The notes beneath the pieces are model-generated. The model had not been told where the DNA came from. It saw only the letters and a program-made list of their open reading frames with translations, and did not search any database. From NCBI GenBank assembly GCA_963719525.1, contig CAVRCG010000001.1, positions 868,001 through 932,000 of the forward strand: a stretch of 64,000 bases of DNA. The letters are read 5' to 3'. The stretch is from Bernardetia sp963719525. Lineage in GTDB: Bacteria; Bacteroidota; Bacteroidia; Cytophagales; Bernardetiaceae. Shown here piece by piece: positions 35,714-44,163 of this stretch. The translations under genes and the position numbers were made by a program. Within the stretch, counting starts at the first letter, position 1; every line of letters begins with the position of its first letter.

Positions 35714-35747
35714 AAACCTATAAGGTTTTCAGAAACCTTATAGGTTT
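35714..35747. repeat. Hairpin between kdpA and kdpB, CTGA-loop type
   Basis: AAACCTATAAGGTTT pairs perfectly with AAACCTTATAGGTTT around TCAG. It has no T-run on the coding strand, so it is more likely an RNA-processing or stability element than a full terminator. Confidence 0.7.
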
Positions 35748-35762
35748 GAAAAAATATAAAAA

Positions 35763-37796
35763 ATGAATACCACAAATAAATCAAATCAATCTTTACTCCA
35801 AAAAGATATGATGAAAGAGGCTTTTATAGAATCTTTCATTAAGCTCAACCCAAAAACGATGTTCAAAAATCCTGTAATGTTTACAGTAGAAATAGGAACA
35901 TTTGTAATGCTAATCGTCTGTATCTGGATTTTATTAGGCGAAAATTCTCAAGGTAGTTTTGTCTATAATTTTATCGTTTTTCTTGTTCTTTTGCTTACTT
36001 TATTATTTGCCAATTTTGCCGAAGCCATAGCCGAAGCGAGAGGAAAAGCACAAGCCAACAGTCTTAGAAAAACAAGAGAAGAAACGCCAGCAATCTTAAA
36101 AAATGGCGAAGTAATTAGTTCTAGCCAACTCAAAAAAGGCGATATTTTCGTTTGTGTAGCAGGCGATATTATTCCTACCGATGGAGAGATTATTGAAGGA
36201 CTTGCAACCATAGATGAGAGTGCTATTACGGGAGAAAGTGCACCCGTAATTAGAGAAGCAGGTGGCGACAAAAGTAGCGTTACAGGAGGTACAAAGATAC
36301 TTTCTGATAGAATTGAAGTAAAGGTAACTGCAGCAGCAGGAGAGAGTTTTTTGGATAAAATGATTGCACTTGTAGAAGGCGCATCAAGACAAAAAACACC
36401 TAACGAAATTGCACTTACCATTCTTTTAGCAGGTTTTACGTTAGTTTTCGTTATCGTAACCATTACACTAAAACCATTTGCAGATTACGCTAACGCACCT
36501 ATTACGATTGCAGCTTTTATTTCACTTTTTGTGTGTCTAATTCCAACTACTATTGGTGGACTTTTATCAGCCATCGGTATTGCAGGAATGGACAGAGCAT
36601 TGAGAGCAAACGTAATCACAAAGTCAGGTAAAGCAGTAGAAACAGCAGGAGATATTGATGTACTTTTATTAGATAAAACAGGTACAATTACGATAGGAAA
36701 CCGTAAGGCAACAAAATTCTATGCTTCTGAAGGAGTAAATGAAGAGGAGTTTATCAAAAGTGCCGTTTATAGTTCTCTTTCAGACCTTACACCAGAAGGT
36801 AAATCTATTTTAGAATTGGCAGCCGTTGAGATAAAACTTGATGCAAAAGAAGTTAATTTACGTAATCCTGAATTTATAGAATTTACAGCTCAAACTCGTT
36901 CTTCAGGAGTAGATTATGAAGACAAGCGAATCCGTAAAGGAGCTTACGATGCCATCAAAAATTTGGTAGAACAAGCAGGAAATACTTTTCCAATCCAGAC
37001 GACAAAACGAGTAGAAGAAATTTCAAATAATGGGGGAACACCTTTAGTAGTTTCTCAAAATGAAAAAGTTTTGGGAGTAATTGAATTACAAGACATTATT
37101 AAAGTAGGAATGCAAGAGCGTTTTGAAAGACTGCGTAGAATGGGTGTAAAAACTGTTATGGTAACAGGCGATAATCCTCTGACAGCCAAATATATTGCAG
37201 AAAAAGCTGGTGTTGATGATTTTATTGCAGAAGCCAAACCAGAGGACAAAATGAATTATATCAAAGCCGAACAGCAATCAGGAAAACTCGTTGCAATGAT
37301 GGGTGATGGTACGAATGATGCGCCTGCACTTGCTCAAGCAGATGTTGGAGTGGCGATGAATAGTGGAACACAGGCAGCCAAAGAAGCTGGTAATATGGTG
37401 GATTTGGATAACGACCCTACAAAATTAATCGAAATTGTAGAGATTGGAAAGCAGCTTTTAATGACTCGTGGAACGCTCACTACCTTTAGTATTGCAAACG
37501 ATGTAGCCAAATATTTTGCTATCATTCCTGCGCTTTTCATTGCTGCTATTCCTGCGCTGCAAGGTCTGAATATTATGGGTCTGCATAGTCCAGAAAGTGC
37601 AATTTTATCAGCCGTTATTTTTAATGCTATCATTATTCCAATTCTTATTCCTCTAGCGTTGAAAGGTGTGGCGTATAAGCCAATCGGTGCAAGTGCATTG
37701 CTTAGAAGAAACCTTCTTATTTATGGCTTGGGTGGTGTAATTGTTCCTTTTATCGGAATAAAATTAATTGATATGCTTGTTTCTGTTTTTATATAA
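35763..37796 (+). CDS. kdpB: Potassium-transporting P-type ATPase subunit B
   Basis: The 677-residue catalytic subunit of the Kdp pump. It has the phosphorylation motif DKTGT near residue 304, the actuator TGES, the KGA-type nucleotide region RIRKGAYDAIKN and the hinge GDGTNDAPALAQADVG. The N-terminal FKNPVMFTVEIGTFV and the PTTIGGLLSAIGIAG membrane segment are typical of KdpB. The ATP site in this subunit drives K+ movement through KdpA. Spacing to kdpA is 60 bp and to kdpC 233 bp, the latter filled with repeats. Confidence 0.98.
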   Translation: MNTTNKSNQSLLQKDMMKEAFIESFIKLNPKTMFKNPVMFTVEIGTFVMLIVCIWILLGENSQGSFVYNFIVFLVLLLTLLFANFAEAIAEARGKAQANSLRKTREETPAILKNGEVISSSQLKKGDIFVCVAGDIIPTDGEIIEGLATIDESAITGESAPVIREAGGDKSSVTGGTKILSDRIEVKVTAAAGESFLDKMIALVEGASRQKTPNEIALTILLAGFTLVFVIVTITLKPFADYANAPITIAAFISLFVCLIPTTIGGLLSAIGIAGMDRALRANVITKSGKAVETAGDIDVLLLDKTGTITIGNRKATKFYASEGVNEEEFIKSAVYSSLSDLTPEGKSILELAAVEIKLDAKEVNLRNPEFIEFTAQTRSSGVDYEDKRIRKGAYDAIKNLVEQAGNTFPIQTTKRVEEISNNGGTPLVVSQNEKVLGVIELQDIIKVGMQERFERLRRMGVKTVMVTGDNPLTAKYIAEKAGVDDFIAEAKPEDKMNYIKAEQQSGKLVAMMGDGTNDAPALAQADVGVAMNSGTQAAKEAGNMVDLDNDPTKLIEIVEIGKQLLMTRGTLTTFSIANDVAKYFAIIPALFIAAIPALQGLNIMGLHSPESAILSAVIFNAIIIPILIPLALKGVAYKPIGASALLRRNLLIYGLGGVIVPFIGIKLIDMLVSVFI

Positions 37797-37808
37797 AAAG
37801 GGAAAATA

Positions 37809-38009
37809 GTCGCTCGTGAGGACACGAGCAACGGTAAATTTAATTATTATTTTATACAGAAATTAAACTTACCACTTTATACAAATATACAAAAGTACCG
37901 TTGCTCTTGTCCTCACGAGCGACATAAAACACAAAATCTACGTTGCTGTATCCTCACGAGCGACAAAAACACAAAAAATACATCCGTTGCTCGTGTCCTC
38001 ACGAGCAAC
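37809..38009. repeat. Four-copy hairpin repeat between kdpB and kdpC
   Basis: A unit near CCGTTGCTCGTGTCCT followed by CACGAGCRAC occurs four times: inverted at 37809-37836, and direct at 37896-37923, 37939-37964 and 37983-38009. Each unit is a hairpin with GCTCGTG and CACGAGC arms around a TCCT loop. Copies 1 and 2 form a 28-bp inverted repeat. Confidence 0.85.
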
Positions 38010-38029
38010 ATTAAACATAAAAAAATCCA

Positions 38030-38611
38030 ATGAAAAATCATATTTTATCAGCCGTTTTACTCACTTTAGTTTCTGCTGTTTTCTTTGTGGGAATTTATAC
38101 GGCTATTGTTTTTGGAGTTGCACAATTAGCTCCCAACAATGGAAAAGGCGATTATTACACTAAAAACGACAAAAAATACTACAACAATGTAGGACAATCG
38201 TTTACTTCTCCTAATTATTTCAATTCTCGTCCTTCTGCCGTTGATTATGACGCAGCAGGTTCTGGAGGAACAAATCACGGAATTGCAAATCCAGACCACA
38301 TTTCAGCCTTAAACGAACGTATTGATACATTTATGAATCAAAATCCGAATGTAGAAAAATCACAAATTCCGTCTGAATTAATTACTTCTAGTGGTAGTGG
38401 ACTTGACCCTCATATTTCGGTTGATGCTGCAAGTGTACAAGTGAAGCGAATTGCAAAAATTAGAAATGTATCTGAAAAAACAGTTCAACAACTGATTACC
38501 GAAAATACAGAACCTGCTCTTTTAGGTCTTTTCGGAACAGAGAAAATTAATGTTTTGAAAATCAATTTAGCTCTTGATGAAGTGAGTAAAATATTGACTT
38601 CGGAACAGTAA
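38030..38611 (+). CDS. kdpC: Potassium-transporting ATPase subunit C
   Basis: The 193-residue subunit with one N-terminal membrane helix (residues about 6-30) and a periplasmic domain that assists ATP binding and complex assembly. Family segments are SPNYFNSRPSAVDYDAAGSGGTNHG, ITSSGSGLDPHISVDAASVQVKRIAKIR and TEPALLGLFGTEKINVLKINLALD. Length and start are normal. It follows the repeat-filled gap after kdpB. Confidence 0.97.
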   Translation: MKNHILSAVLLTLVSAVFFVGIYTAIVFGVAQLAPNNGKGDYYTKNDKKYYNNVGQSFTSPNYFNSRPSAVDYDAAGSGGTNHGIANPDHISALNERIDTFMNQNPNVEKSQIPSELITSSGSGLDPHISVDAASVQVKRIAKIRNVSEKTVQQLITENTEPALLGLFGTEKINVLKINLALDEVSKILTSEQ

Positions 38612-38616
38612 TAGAT

Positions 38617-38785
38617 AACGATTGCTAAGGTCAGATTACTGATCGTTAGCAACGTTTTAATAACAAAAATTTCAGAAATTAGTGAACTAAAAGCAATCCT
38701 TTAGCCTACAAATACATTATTAATATTCAAATTTAAAGTATTTTTCCCTTAGCAATCGTTTTGTAATCAAGACGTTGCTAATGGG
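38617..38785. repeat. Two related hairpins flanking the kdpC-porin gap
   Basis: Hairpin 1 (38617-38656) and hairpin 2 (38746-38785) share CCTTAGCAATCGTT and ACGTTGCTAA in opposite orientation. They bracket an AT-rich spacer of about 90 bp. Each can fold on itself by pairing TTGCTAA with TTAGCAA. Confidence 0.65.
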
Positions 38786-38809
38786 AATCATGAAACAAAC
38801 CCTAATTAT

Positions 38810-39967
38810 ATGAAAACCATTTTATATACACTTTTTTCTAGTGCCTTTTTTTTAGCCAGCAGTATGGCGACAGCTCAAACAGAAACCGATACTCTTACAA
38901 ATTCTGTTACCAGTTCTACAATTAGAGAGGACATGACAGAAACGCCTTCGTCTTTCGGACTTGAAGGATTAAAAGTAAACGGCTATTTAGAAACGTATTA
39001 CATTTATGATTTTAATGAACCAGAAAATCACGTTCGTCCAGGTTTTTTTTATTCTTTTAATCGTCATAATGAAGTCGCTCTGAATTTAGGATTTATTCAA
39101 GCAGAATATCAGCGAAATCGAGTAAGAGGAAAACTAGCTTTAATGACAGGTTCGTATGCAAATGCAAATCTTGCAGCAGAAGAAGGAGTTTTGAAAAATG
39201 TTTTTGAAGCGAATGTAGGAGTAAAATTATCTTCTACTAAAAATCTTTGGTTAGATGCTGGTATTTTTGCTTCCCATATCGGTTTTGAAAGTGCAATAGG
39301 TCAAAACTGTTGGAATATGACACGTAGTATGTTAGCAGAAAATTCTCCTTATTATGTAAGTGGTGCAAAAATTTCGTATGCTTCCGATGATGAAAAATGG
39401 TTTTTATTAGGACTTTTACTCAACGGCTGGCAGCGTATTCAACGTGTAGATGGAAATCAAACACCTGCTTTTGGTCATCAAATTACCTATATGCCAAACG
39501 ACAAAATTACTTTAAATAGTAGTTCTTTTATCGGAAATGACTATCCAGAAGACGAGAAAAAAATGCGTTATTTTCATAACTTTTTTGCACAAATGCAGCT
39601 TACCGAAAAATTTGGAATTATTGCAGGTTTTGATATTGGTGCAGAGCAAAAAGAAAAAGAAAGTAGTGAGTACAATACGTGGTATTCTCCTGTTTTGATA
39701 GCTCGTTTAGGACTTTCTGAAAAAGTAAATTTAGCTGCACGAGTTGAATATTATTCAGATGAAAATGGAGTAATTATAGGAACAGGAACGCCAAACGGTT
39801 TCCAAACTATCGGTTATTCTCTCAACTTAGATTATTTAATTATGGATAATGTCTGGTGGAGAATAGAAGGAAGAACATTGAATAGTCAGGACGAAATATT
39901 TATAAAAAATAATGAAGCTACTCAAACAAATACGTTTTTAGGAACTTCTCTTTCAGTTAGATTTTAG
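38810..39967 (+). CDS. Putative outer-membrane beta-barrel porin in the kdp locus
   Basis: A 385-residue protein with a signal peptide (about residues 1-22, ending ATAQ). From residue about 60 on it alternates short hydrophobic and polar strands (VNGYLETYYIYDFNEPEN, WWRIEGRTLNSQ) and ends in LGTSLSVRF, a terminal Phe typical of barrels. It resembles the OmpL-like BBP2 porins often found with kdp genes in Bacteroidota. It probably lets K+ or other solutes through the outer membrane, but that role is inferred from position. Confidence 0.8.
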   Translation: MKTILYTLFSSAFFLASSMATAQTETDTLTNSVTSSTIREDMTETPSSFGLEGLKVNGYLETYYIYDFNEPENHVRPGFFYSFNRHNEVALNLGFIQAEYQRNRVRGKLALMTGSYANANLAAEEGVLKNVFEANVGVKLSSTKNLWLDAGIFASHIGFESAIGQNCWNMTRSMLAENSPYYVSGAKISYASDDEKWFLLGLLLNGWQRIQRVDGNQTPAFGHQITYMPNDKITLNSSSFIGNDYPEDEKKMRYFHNFFAQMQLTEKFGIIAGFDIGAEQKEKESSEYNTWYSPVLIARLGLSEKVNLAARVEYYSDENGVIIGTGTPNGFQTIGYSLNLDYLIMDNVWWRIEGRTLNSQDEIFIKNNEATQTNTFLGTSLSVRF

Positions 39968-39975
39968 TTAAACGA

Positions 39976-40008
39976 AACGAACGGTTCGCTTTGAGCGAAC
40001 CGTTCGTT
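39976..40008. repeat. 15-bp stem hairpin between the porin and kdpD genes
   Basis: AACGAACGGTTCGCT pairs perfectly with AGCGAACCGTTCGTT around TTG. It starts 8 bp after the porin stop and has no immediate T-run. Confidence 0.75.
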
Positions 40009-40030
40009 ATGTTAAAAAAACATTTCCATT

Positions 40031-41155
40031 ATGAACAAAGAACAAAACGCACAACATTTTTTAGAACTTATCAAAAAATCAAAACGTGGTAAGTTCAAAA
40101 TTTATATTGGAATGGCTGCTGGTGTTGGTAAAACCTATCGAATGTTGCAAGAAGCGCATACACTTCTCAAAAATGGAATTGATGTAAAGATTGGTTTTAT
40201 CGAAACGCATAGAAGAAAAGAAACCCATGCACTTTTGGAAGGTTTGCCTTTTGTTCCGTTGAGAAAATTGTATTATAAAGGGAAGCTATTAGAAGAAATG
40301 GACTTGCAAGCCATTATTAATATGCGTCCAGAAGTAGTTTTGATAGATGAATTAGCACATACAAATATTGAAGGAAGCAAAAACGAAAAGCGTTGGCAAG
40401 ACGTTTTGGATATTTTGGAAGTAGGAATTAATGTAATTAGTGCTGTCAATATTCAGCATTTGGAAAGCCTAAACGATGAGGTTTTGAAAATTACAGGTGT
40501 GGCAGTTCGGGAACGTATTCCTGATAGTTTGCTTTCTCAAGCCGATGAAGTAGTGAATATTGACCTTACTTCTGATGAACTATTGAGCCGTTTGAAGGAA
40601 GGAAAAATTTATACACCTGATAAAATTCAGCTTGCACTTAGTAATTTTTTCAAGTCCGAACATATTCTTCAACTTCGCCAGCTCGCTCTTCAAGAAGTGG
40701 CTTCACAAGTAGAACGAAAAGTAGAAACATCGCTTCCTCCAACCAATCATAGAGGAGAGCGTTTTTTGGCTTGCATTAGCTCCAGAGAAGAAACAACAAA
40801 GATAATTATTCGAAAAACGGCTCGTCTTGCTAATTATTACAAAGCAAAATGGTTTGTTTTGTATGTTCAGACGGCGAAGGAAAGTGTCGATAAAATTCCG
40901 TTGAGCAATCAAAGGCATTTGATAAATAATTTTAAATTGGCGACCGAATTAGGAGCAGAAATAATAAAAGTACAGAGTGAAGATATTGTAGAAACAATTA
41001 TTGAACAAGCCAAACAACATCAAGTTACTACCTTATGTATGGGAAAGCCAAAATTAAATTGGTTTCAAATGATGCTCTCAACCAGTCTTTTTAATAAATT
41101 GTTGCAAAAAACAGCAAACGAAGATATTGATTTAATTATACTTTCTACGAAATAA
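40031..41155 (+). CDS. kdpD: KdpD sensor module without kinase (KdpD N-terminal and Usp domains)
   Basis: A 374-residue protein equal to the cytoplasmic N-terminal part of KdpD. Residues 18-230 form the KdpD domain with Walker A AAGVGKTYRMLQEAH, the region ETHRRKETHALLEGL and Walker B-like VVLIDELAHTNIEGS. Residues about 245-372 are a universal stress protein-like domain (RFLACISSREETTKIIIRKTARLAN). The membrane, histidine and ATPase parts of standard KdpD are absent. A separate histidine kinase follows 79 bp downstream. This split form is likely a partner that passes K+ or nucleotide information to that kinase; no direct evidence is in the sequence. Confidence 0.93.
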   Translation: MNKEQNAQHFLELIKKSKRGKFKIYIGMAAGVGKTYRMLQEAHTLLKNGIDVKIGFIETHRRKETHALLEGLPFVPLRKLYYKGKLLEEMDLQAIINMRPEVVLIDELAHTNIEGSKNEKRWQDVLDILEVGINVISAVNIQHLESLNDEVLKITGVAVRERIPDSLLSQADEVVNIDLTSDELLSRLKEGKIYTPDKIQLALSNFFKSEHILQLRQLALQEVASQVERKVETSLPPTNHRGERFLACISSREETTKIIIRKTARLANYYKAKWFVLYVQTAKESVDKIPLSNQRHLINNFKLATELGAEIIKVQSEDIVETIIEQAKQHQVTTLCMGKPKLNWFQMMLSTSLFNKLLQKTANEDIDLIILSTK

Positions 41156-41221
41156 GTAGCTGACAGTTTCCAACTGTCAGATTTACCAGTACTTTACTGA
41201 TAGTTGGAAACTATCAGCTAC
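41156..41221. repeat. REPIN-like pair of inverted hairpins flanked by GTAG
   Basis: GTAG at 41156-41159 precedes the stem CTGACAGTT with AACTGTCAG around TCC. The inverted partner at 41197-41217 has CTGATAGTT with AACTATCAG around GGA and ends in CTAC at 41221. The two arms differ by one complete base pair (C-G versus T-A). Confidence 0.85.
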
Positions 41222-41234
41222 ATAAAACAAAGCA

Positions 41235-43217
41235 ATGAAAATCAAAACACAAATTTCTTTGGGAATAGGCTTACTTTTTAGCTTAACTATTTTGCTTTCA
41301 ATAGTAGGCATTCATAAAATAAATGGACTTTCGAACGATACAGAGAATATCTTAAAGGCAAATTATAATACTTTAGATTACTGTCGAAGTATGTTGCATA
41401 TCTTGAATGAAGCACAAGAAACGAAAGAATATACTTTTTCTGTTTTTAGTGAATATCTACATCAGCAACGCCAAAATATTACCGAAACAGGAGAAGCAGA
41501 ACTCAATAATCGTCTGACGTATTTCTTTGCTCGTTGGAAATCGGATTATCAAGATAAAAAAGCACTTCAACAGATGCGTTCGACTATTCATCAGCTTATG
41601 AAACTCAATATGAGTGCGATTGAAAGAAAAAGCGAACTTGCTCAAAATAATGCTAAAAATGCCATTATTTGGATTGTAAGTATAGGACTCATTTGTATAA
41701 TAATTGGATTAGCTTTATTTATTGATTTACCAAAACGAATTACGAAACCTATTTTGAGTCTTTCTGAAAGTATAAAACAGATTGCTGGACAAAATTATTC
41801 GCAACGTGTTTATTTAAAAACAAACGACGAATTTGGAGATTTGGCTACTACCTTTAATTCAATGGCAGAAAAATTGGAAGAATATTCGAAGAGTAGTTTG
41901 AACCAACTTATTTTAGAAAAAAAGAGAGTAGAAAGTCTTATCAGCACTATTCAAGACCCTGTTTTTGGGTTAGATGAAAATCAAACGGTTATTTTTACCA
42001 ACAAAACGGCTTTAGAAATTATAGGATTAAAGGAAGAGGAATGTATAGGCAAAACTACAAAAGAACTAAGTCAGAAAAATGATTTGGGTCGTCTTTTGTT
42101 TGAAGAATTGGCAACCATGAAAGAGGAAAATACAGAAATTCCAGAAACTCAAAAAGATACTACACCTTTGAAAATTTATGCAAATAATAAGGAAGGTTTT
42201 TTTGAGAAAATAACGATTGCTATAGAAAATGATGAGCAGCAAATCAATGTTACAGAAAAAGAATTAAGTTTTGAAGAAGAATTTGAAATTAATTTTGGTA
42301 AAAATAAAGCAAATCAAGAAATAAAAGAGCAACCAAATCAAGAAAATCCATTAACTACACAACAAGTAATTGCACAAATTGAGCAAAGAAAAGCAAAGCA
42401 AAATCCGAATTCGGTCTATAATCAACTTTCAGAAAATGGAGAAGAAATTATAATCGAATCAAATCCACAAAACAAAATTAAATCTAAAAAAGGCTTTTTA
42501 GTAGTCTTGAAAGATATTACAGCGTACAAAGAACTGGATACAGCCAAAACAAATTTTATTGCCACGGTTTCTCATGAGTTCAAAACGCCTATTGCAGCCA
42601 TTCGAATGAGTCTTCAACTTTTGAATAATAATTCTATTGGAAAACTCAATGAAGAACAAACCAGTTTAGTAGAAAGTATCGACGAAGATGCAACACGACT
42701 ACTCAAAATAACAGACGAACTTTTAAACATGACACAACTAGAAAGTGGAAATATTCAATTAAATATTCGTCCAACGCCAGCAAAAACGATTGTAGAATAT
42801 GCTCTAAACACAAACAAAACAGCAGCCGAACAAAGACAAGTTGAGTTTGTAATCAACCAAGAAAATGAAGAATTGCAAGTCTTAGCAGATACCGAAAAAT
42901 CAGCGTGGATACTTACCAATCTTATCTCTAATGCTATTCGATATTCCTATCAAAACTCTAGTATCATTATTTCAATATTAGAAGGAGAAACCGAAGTTAT
43001 TTTTGCTGTAAAAGACAACGGACAAGGAATTGCTCCCGAATATCAAGAAAAAATATTTGATAGGTATTTTAGAGTTCCCAACACCAACAAACAAGGAACA
43101 GGTTTAGGATTAGCAATCAGCAAAGAATTTGTTGAAGCGCAAGACGGAAAATTAGGCGTAGAAAGTGAGTTGGGAGAAGGAAGTACGTTTTATTTTTCTT
43201 TGAAGAAAGTGGGATAG
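41235..43217 (+). CDS. Membrane histidine kinase of the kdp locus (HAMP, PAS, HisKA, HATPase)
   Basis: A 660-residue sensor kinase. Membrane helices lie at about 7-27 and 142-165, with a short four-helix-type periplasmic domain between them. A HAMP domain follows (about 166-220), then a PAS domain (about 235-290) interrupted by a long acidic low-complexity insert (about 300-425). The HisKA box is ATVSHEFKTPIAAIRMS (phospho-His near 454), and the ATPase has LISNAIRYS, DNGQGI and GTGLGLAISKEF. It probably phosphorylates the sigma54-type regulator at 31976, with the KdpD fragment as a helper. This pairing is inferred from gene order. Confidence 0.92.
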   Translation: MKIKTQISLGIGLLFSLTILLSIVGIHKINGLSNDTENILKANYNTLDYCRSMLHILNEAQETKEYTFSVFSEYLHQQRQNITETGEAELNNRLTYFFARWKSDYQDKKALQQMRSTIHQLMKLNMSAIERKSELAQNNAKNAIIWIVSIGLICIIIGLALFIDLPKRITKPILSLSESIKQIAGQNYSQRVYLKTNDEFGDLATTFNSMAEKLEEYSKSSLNQLILEKKRVESLISTIQDPVFGLDENQTVIFTNKTALEIIGLKEEECIGKTTKELSQKNDLGRLLFEELATMKEENTEIPETQKDTTPLKIYANNKEGFFEKITIAIENDEQQINVTEKELSFEEEFEINFGKNKANQEIKEQPNQENPLTTQQVIAQIEQRKAKQNPNSVYNQLSENGEEIIIESNPQNKIKSKKGFLVVLKDITAYKELDTAKTNFIATVSHEFKTPIAAIRMSLQLLNNNSIGKLNEEQTSLVESIDEDATRLLKITDELLNMTQLESGNIQLNIRPTPAKTIVEYALNTNKTAAEQRQVEFVINQENEELQVLADTEKSAWILTNLISNAIRYSYQNSSIIISILEGETEVIFAVKDNGQGIAPEYQEKIFDRYFRVPNTNKQGTGLGLAISKEFVEAQDGKLGVESELGEGSTFYFSLKKVG

Positions 43218-43267
43218 CTTTTACGAAAAAAATAAAACTATTGAAAATTTTATATTCCATTAAGGCA

Positions 43268-43370
43268 ATATGAGTGACATTTCAAAATAGAAAGATTACT
43301 GCCAAATTTTATTCTGTGTAATCGTCTTTTTTCCATAAAATAGGGTTTGCAAACCCTATTTTATGGAAAA
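43268..43370. repeat. 103-bp dispersed repeat, copy B, with 34-bp palindrome
   Basis: Matches copy A (14821-14923) at 96 of 103 positions with no gap. The palindrome extends to about 44 bp here because the flanking T and A runs also pair. It lies between the convergent kinase and lipoprotein genes and could terminate both. Confidence 0.85.
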
Positions 43371-43470
43371 AGCAAACTCTGACAATAGTTGAAATTGTGG
43401 GAATTTGTTATCAAAGTGTAATTTTATTATAAAGCCGAACTGTAAAAGCCAAAGAATTTATCTATTTCTT

Positions 43471-44064
43471 TCAAAAAATCCTATTCCAAATTTCTCCGTC
43501 ATAAAATTCTATTCTCAAAATGCCTTTTTTGTTTGCCAAAATCTGTTTTATTTCTTTTTGATTAGGTCTTGATTTGTTTTCTTTTAATTCTATTACTTCT
43601 CTATGTAAAATTCCATTTATGGTTACGTTTCCTATTTCGTTTCTCTCATTTGTACATCTTGATTCTTGCAAAACCGAAATACAACCTAGCTTCTGAAATT
43701 GAGGACTTGACGTACCTACAATGGCAGGAGAAGCAGGAAAAAAGGAATAATAAATTTTCACATCATTTTCAGTCGCAATAATTTCATACGTAATTCCTCT
43801 CAAGTAAGTGTTTGTAATGGTATCCTGCTCAAAGATAGAACGAGTTTCGTAAGTAGTACGGCAATCATTTGGCAAACCTAATCGTACAATTTCTTCTACC
43901 TCAAACTCTATTACATTTCGTGCTATGGAAGGCAAAAAACTAATTTTTTCAGTAGGTAAAGCCGTCCATTTTTCTGCTAAATCCGTCTTTTTGACCGAAC
44001 AATTGATGATTTCTTGACAAGAAAGCAGGATAAAAATTAGTGAGAGATAGAAGAGAATTTTCAT
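43471..44064 (-). CDS. Hypothetical lipoprotein
   Basis: A 197-residue protein with a lipoprotein signal: MKILFYLSLIFILLSCQE, lipobox LLSC with Cys 16. The mature part is beta-rich with further cysteines (VKKTD.., DCRTTYE, LGCISVLQESRCT). I do not recognise the family. It probably sits in the inner or outer membrane facing the periplasm. It is convergent with the histidine kinase. Confidence 0.75.
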   Translation of the reverse strand: MKILFYLSLIFILLSCQEIINCSVKKTDLAEKWTALPTEKISFLPSIARNVIEFEVEEIVRLGLPNDCRTTYETRSIFEQDTITNTYLRGITYEIIATENDVKIYYSFFPASPAIVGTSSPQFQKLGCISVLQESRCTNERNEIGNVTINGILHREVIELKENKSRPNQKEIKQILANKKGILRIEFYDGEIWNRIF

Positions 44065-44163
44065 AATCTTTAATTGTTACTTTATTCAATAAAAACAAGC
44101 TTCTTGTCAGTAAAATAAACAAAAAGCGACAAGTTTTCTTATACAGAATAGAAATGTTGGCTC

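Noticed and set aside
37809..38009. Possible CRISPR array between kdpB and kdpC
   Set aside because: The four repeat copies are not all in the same orientation, spacers vary from about 15 to 60 bp and are AT-rich, and no cas gene is near.
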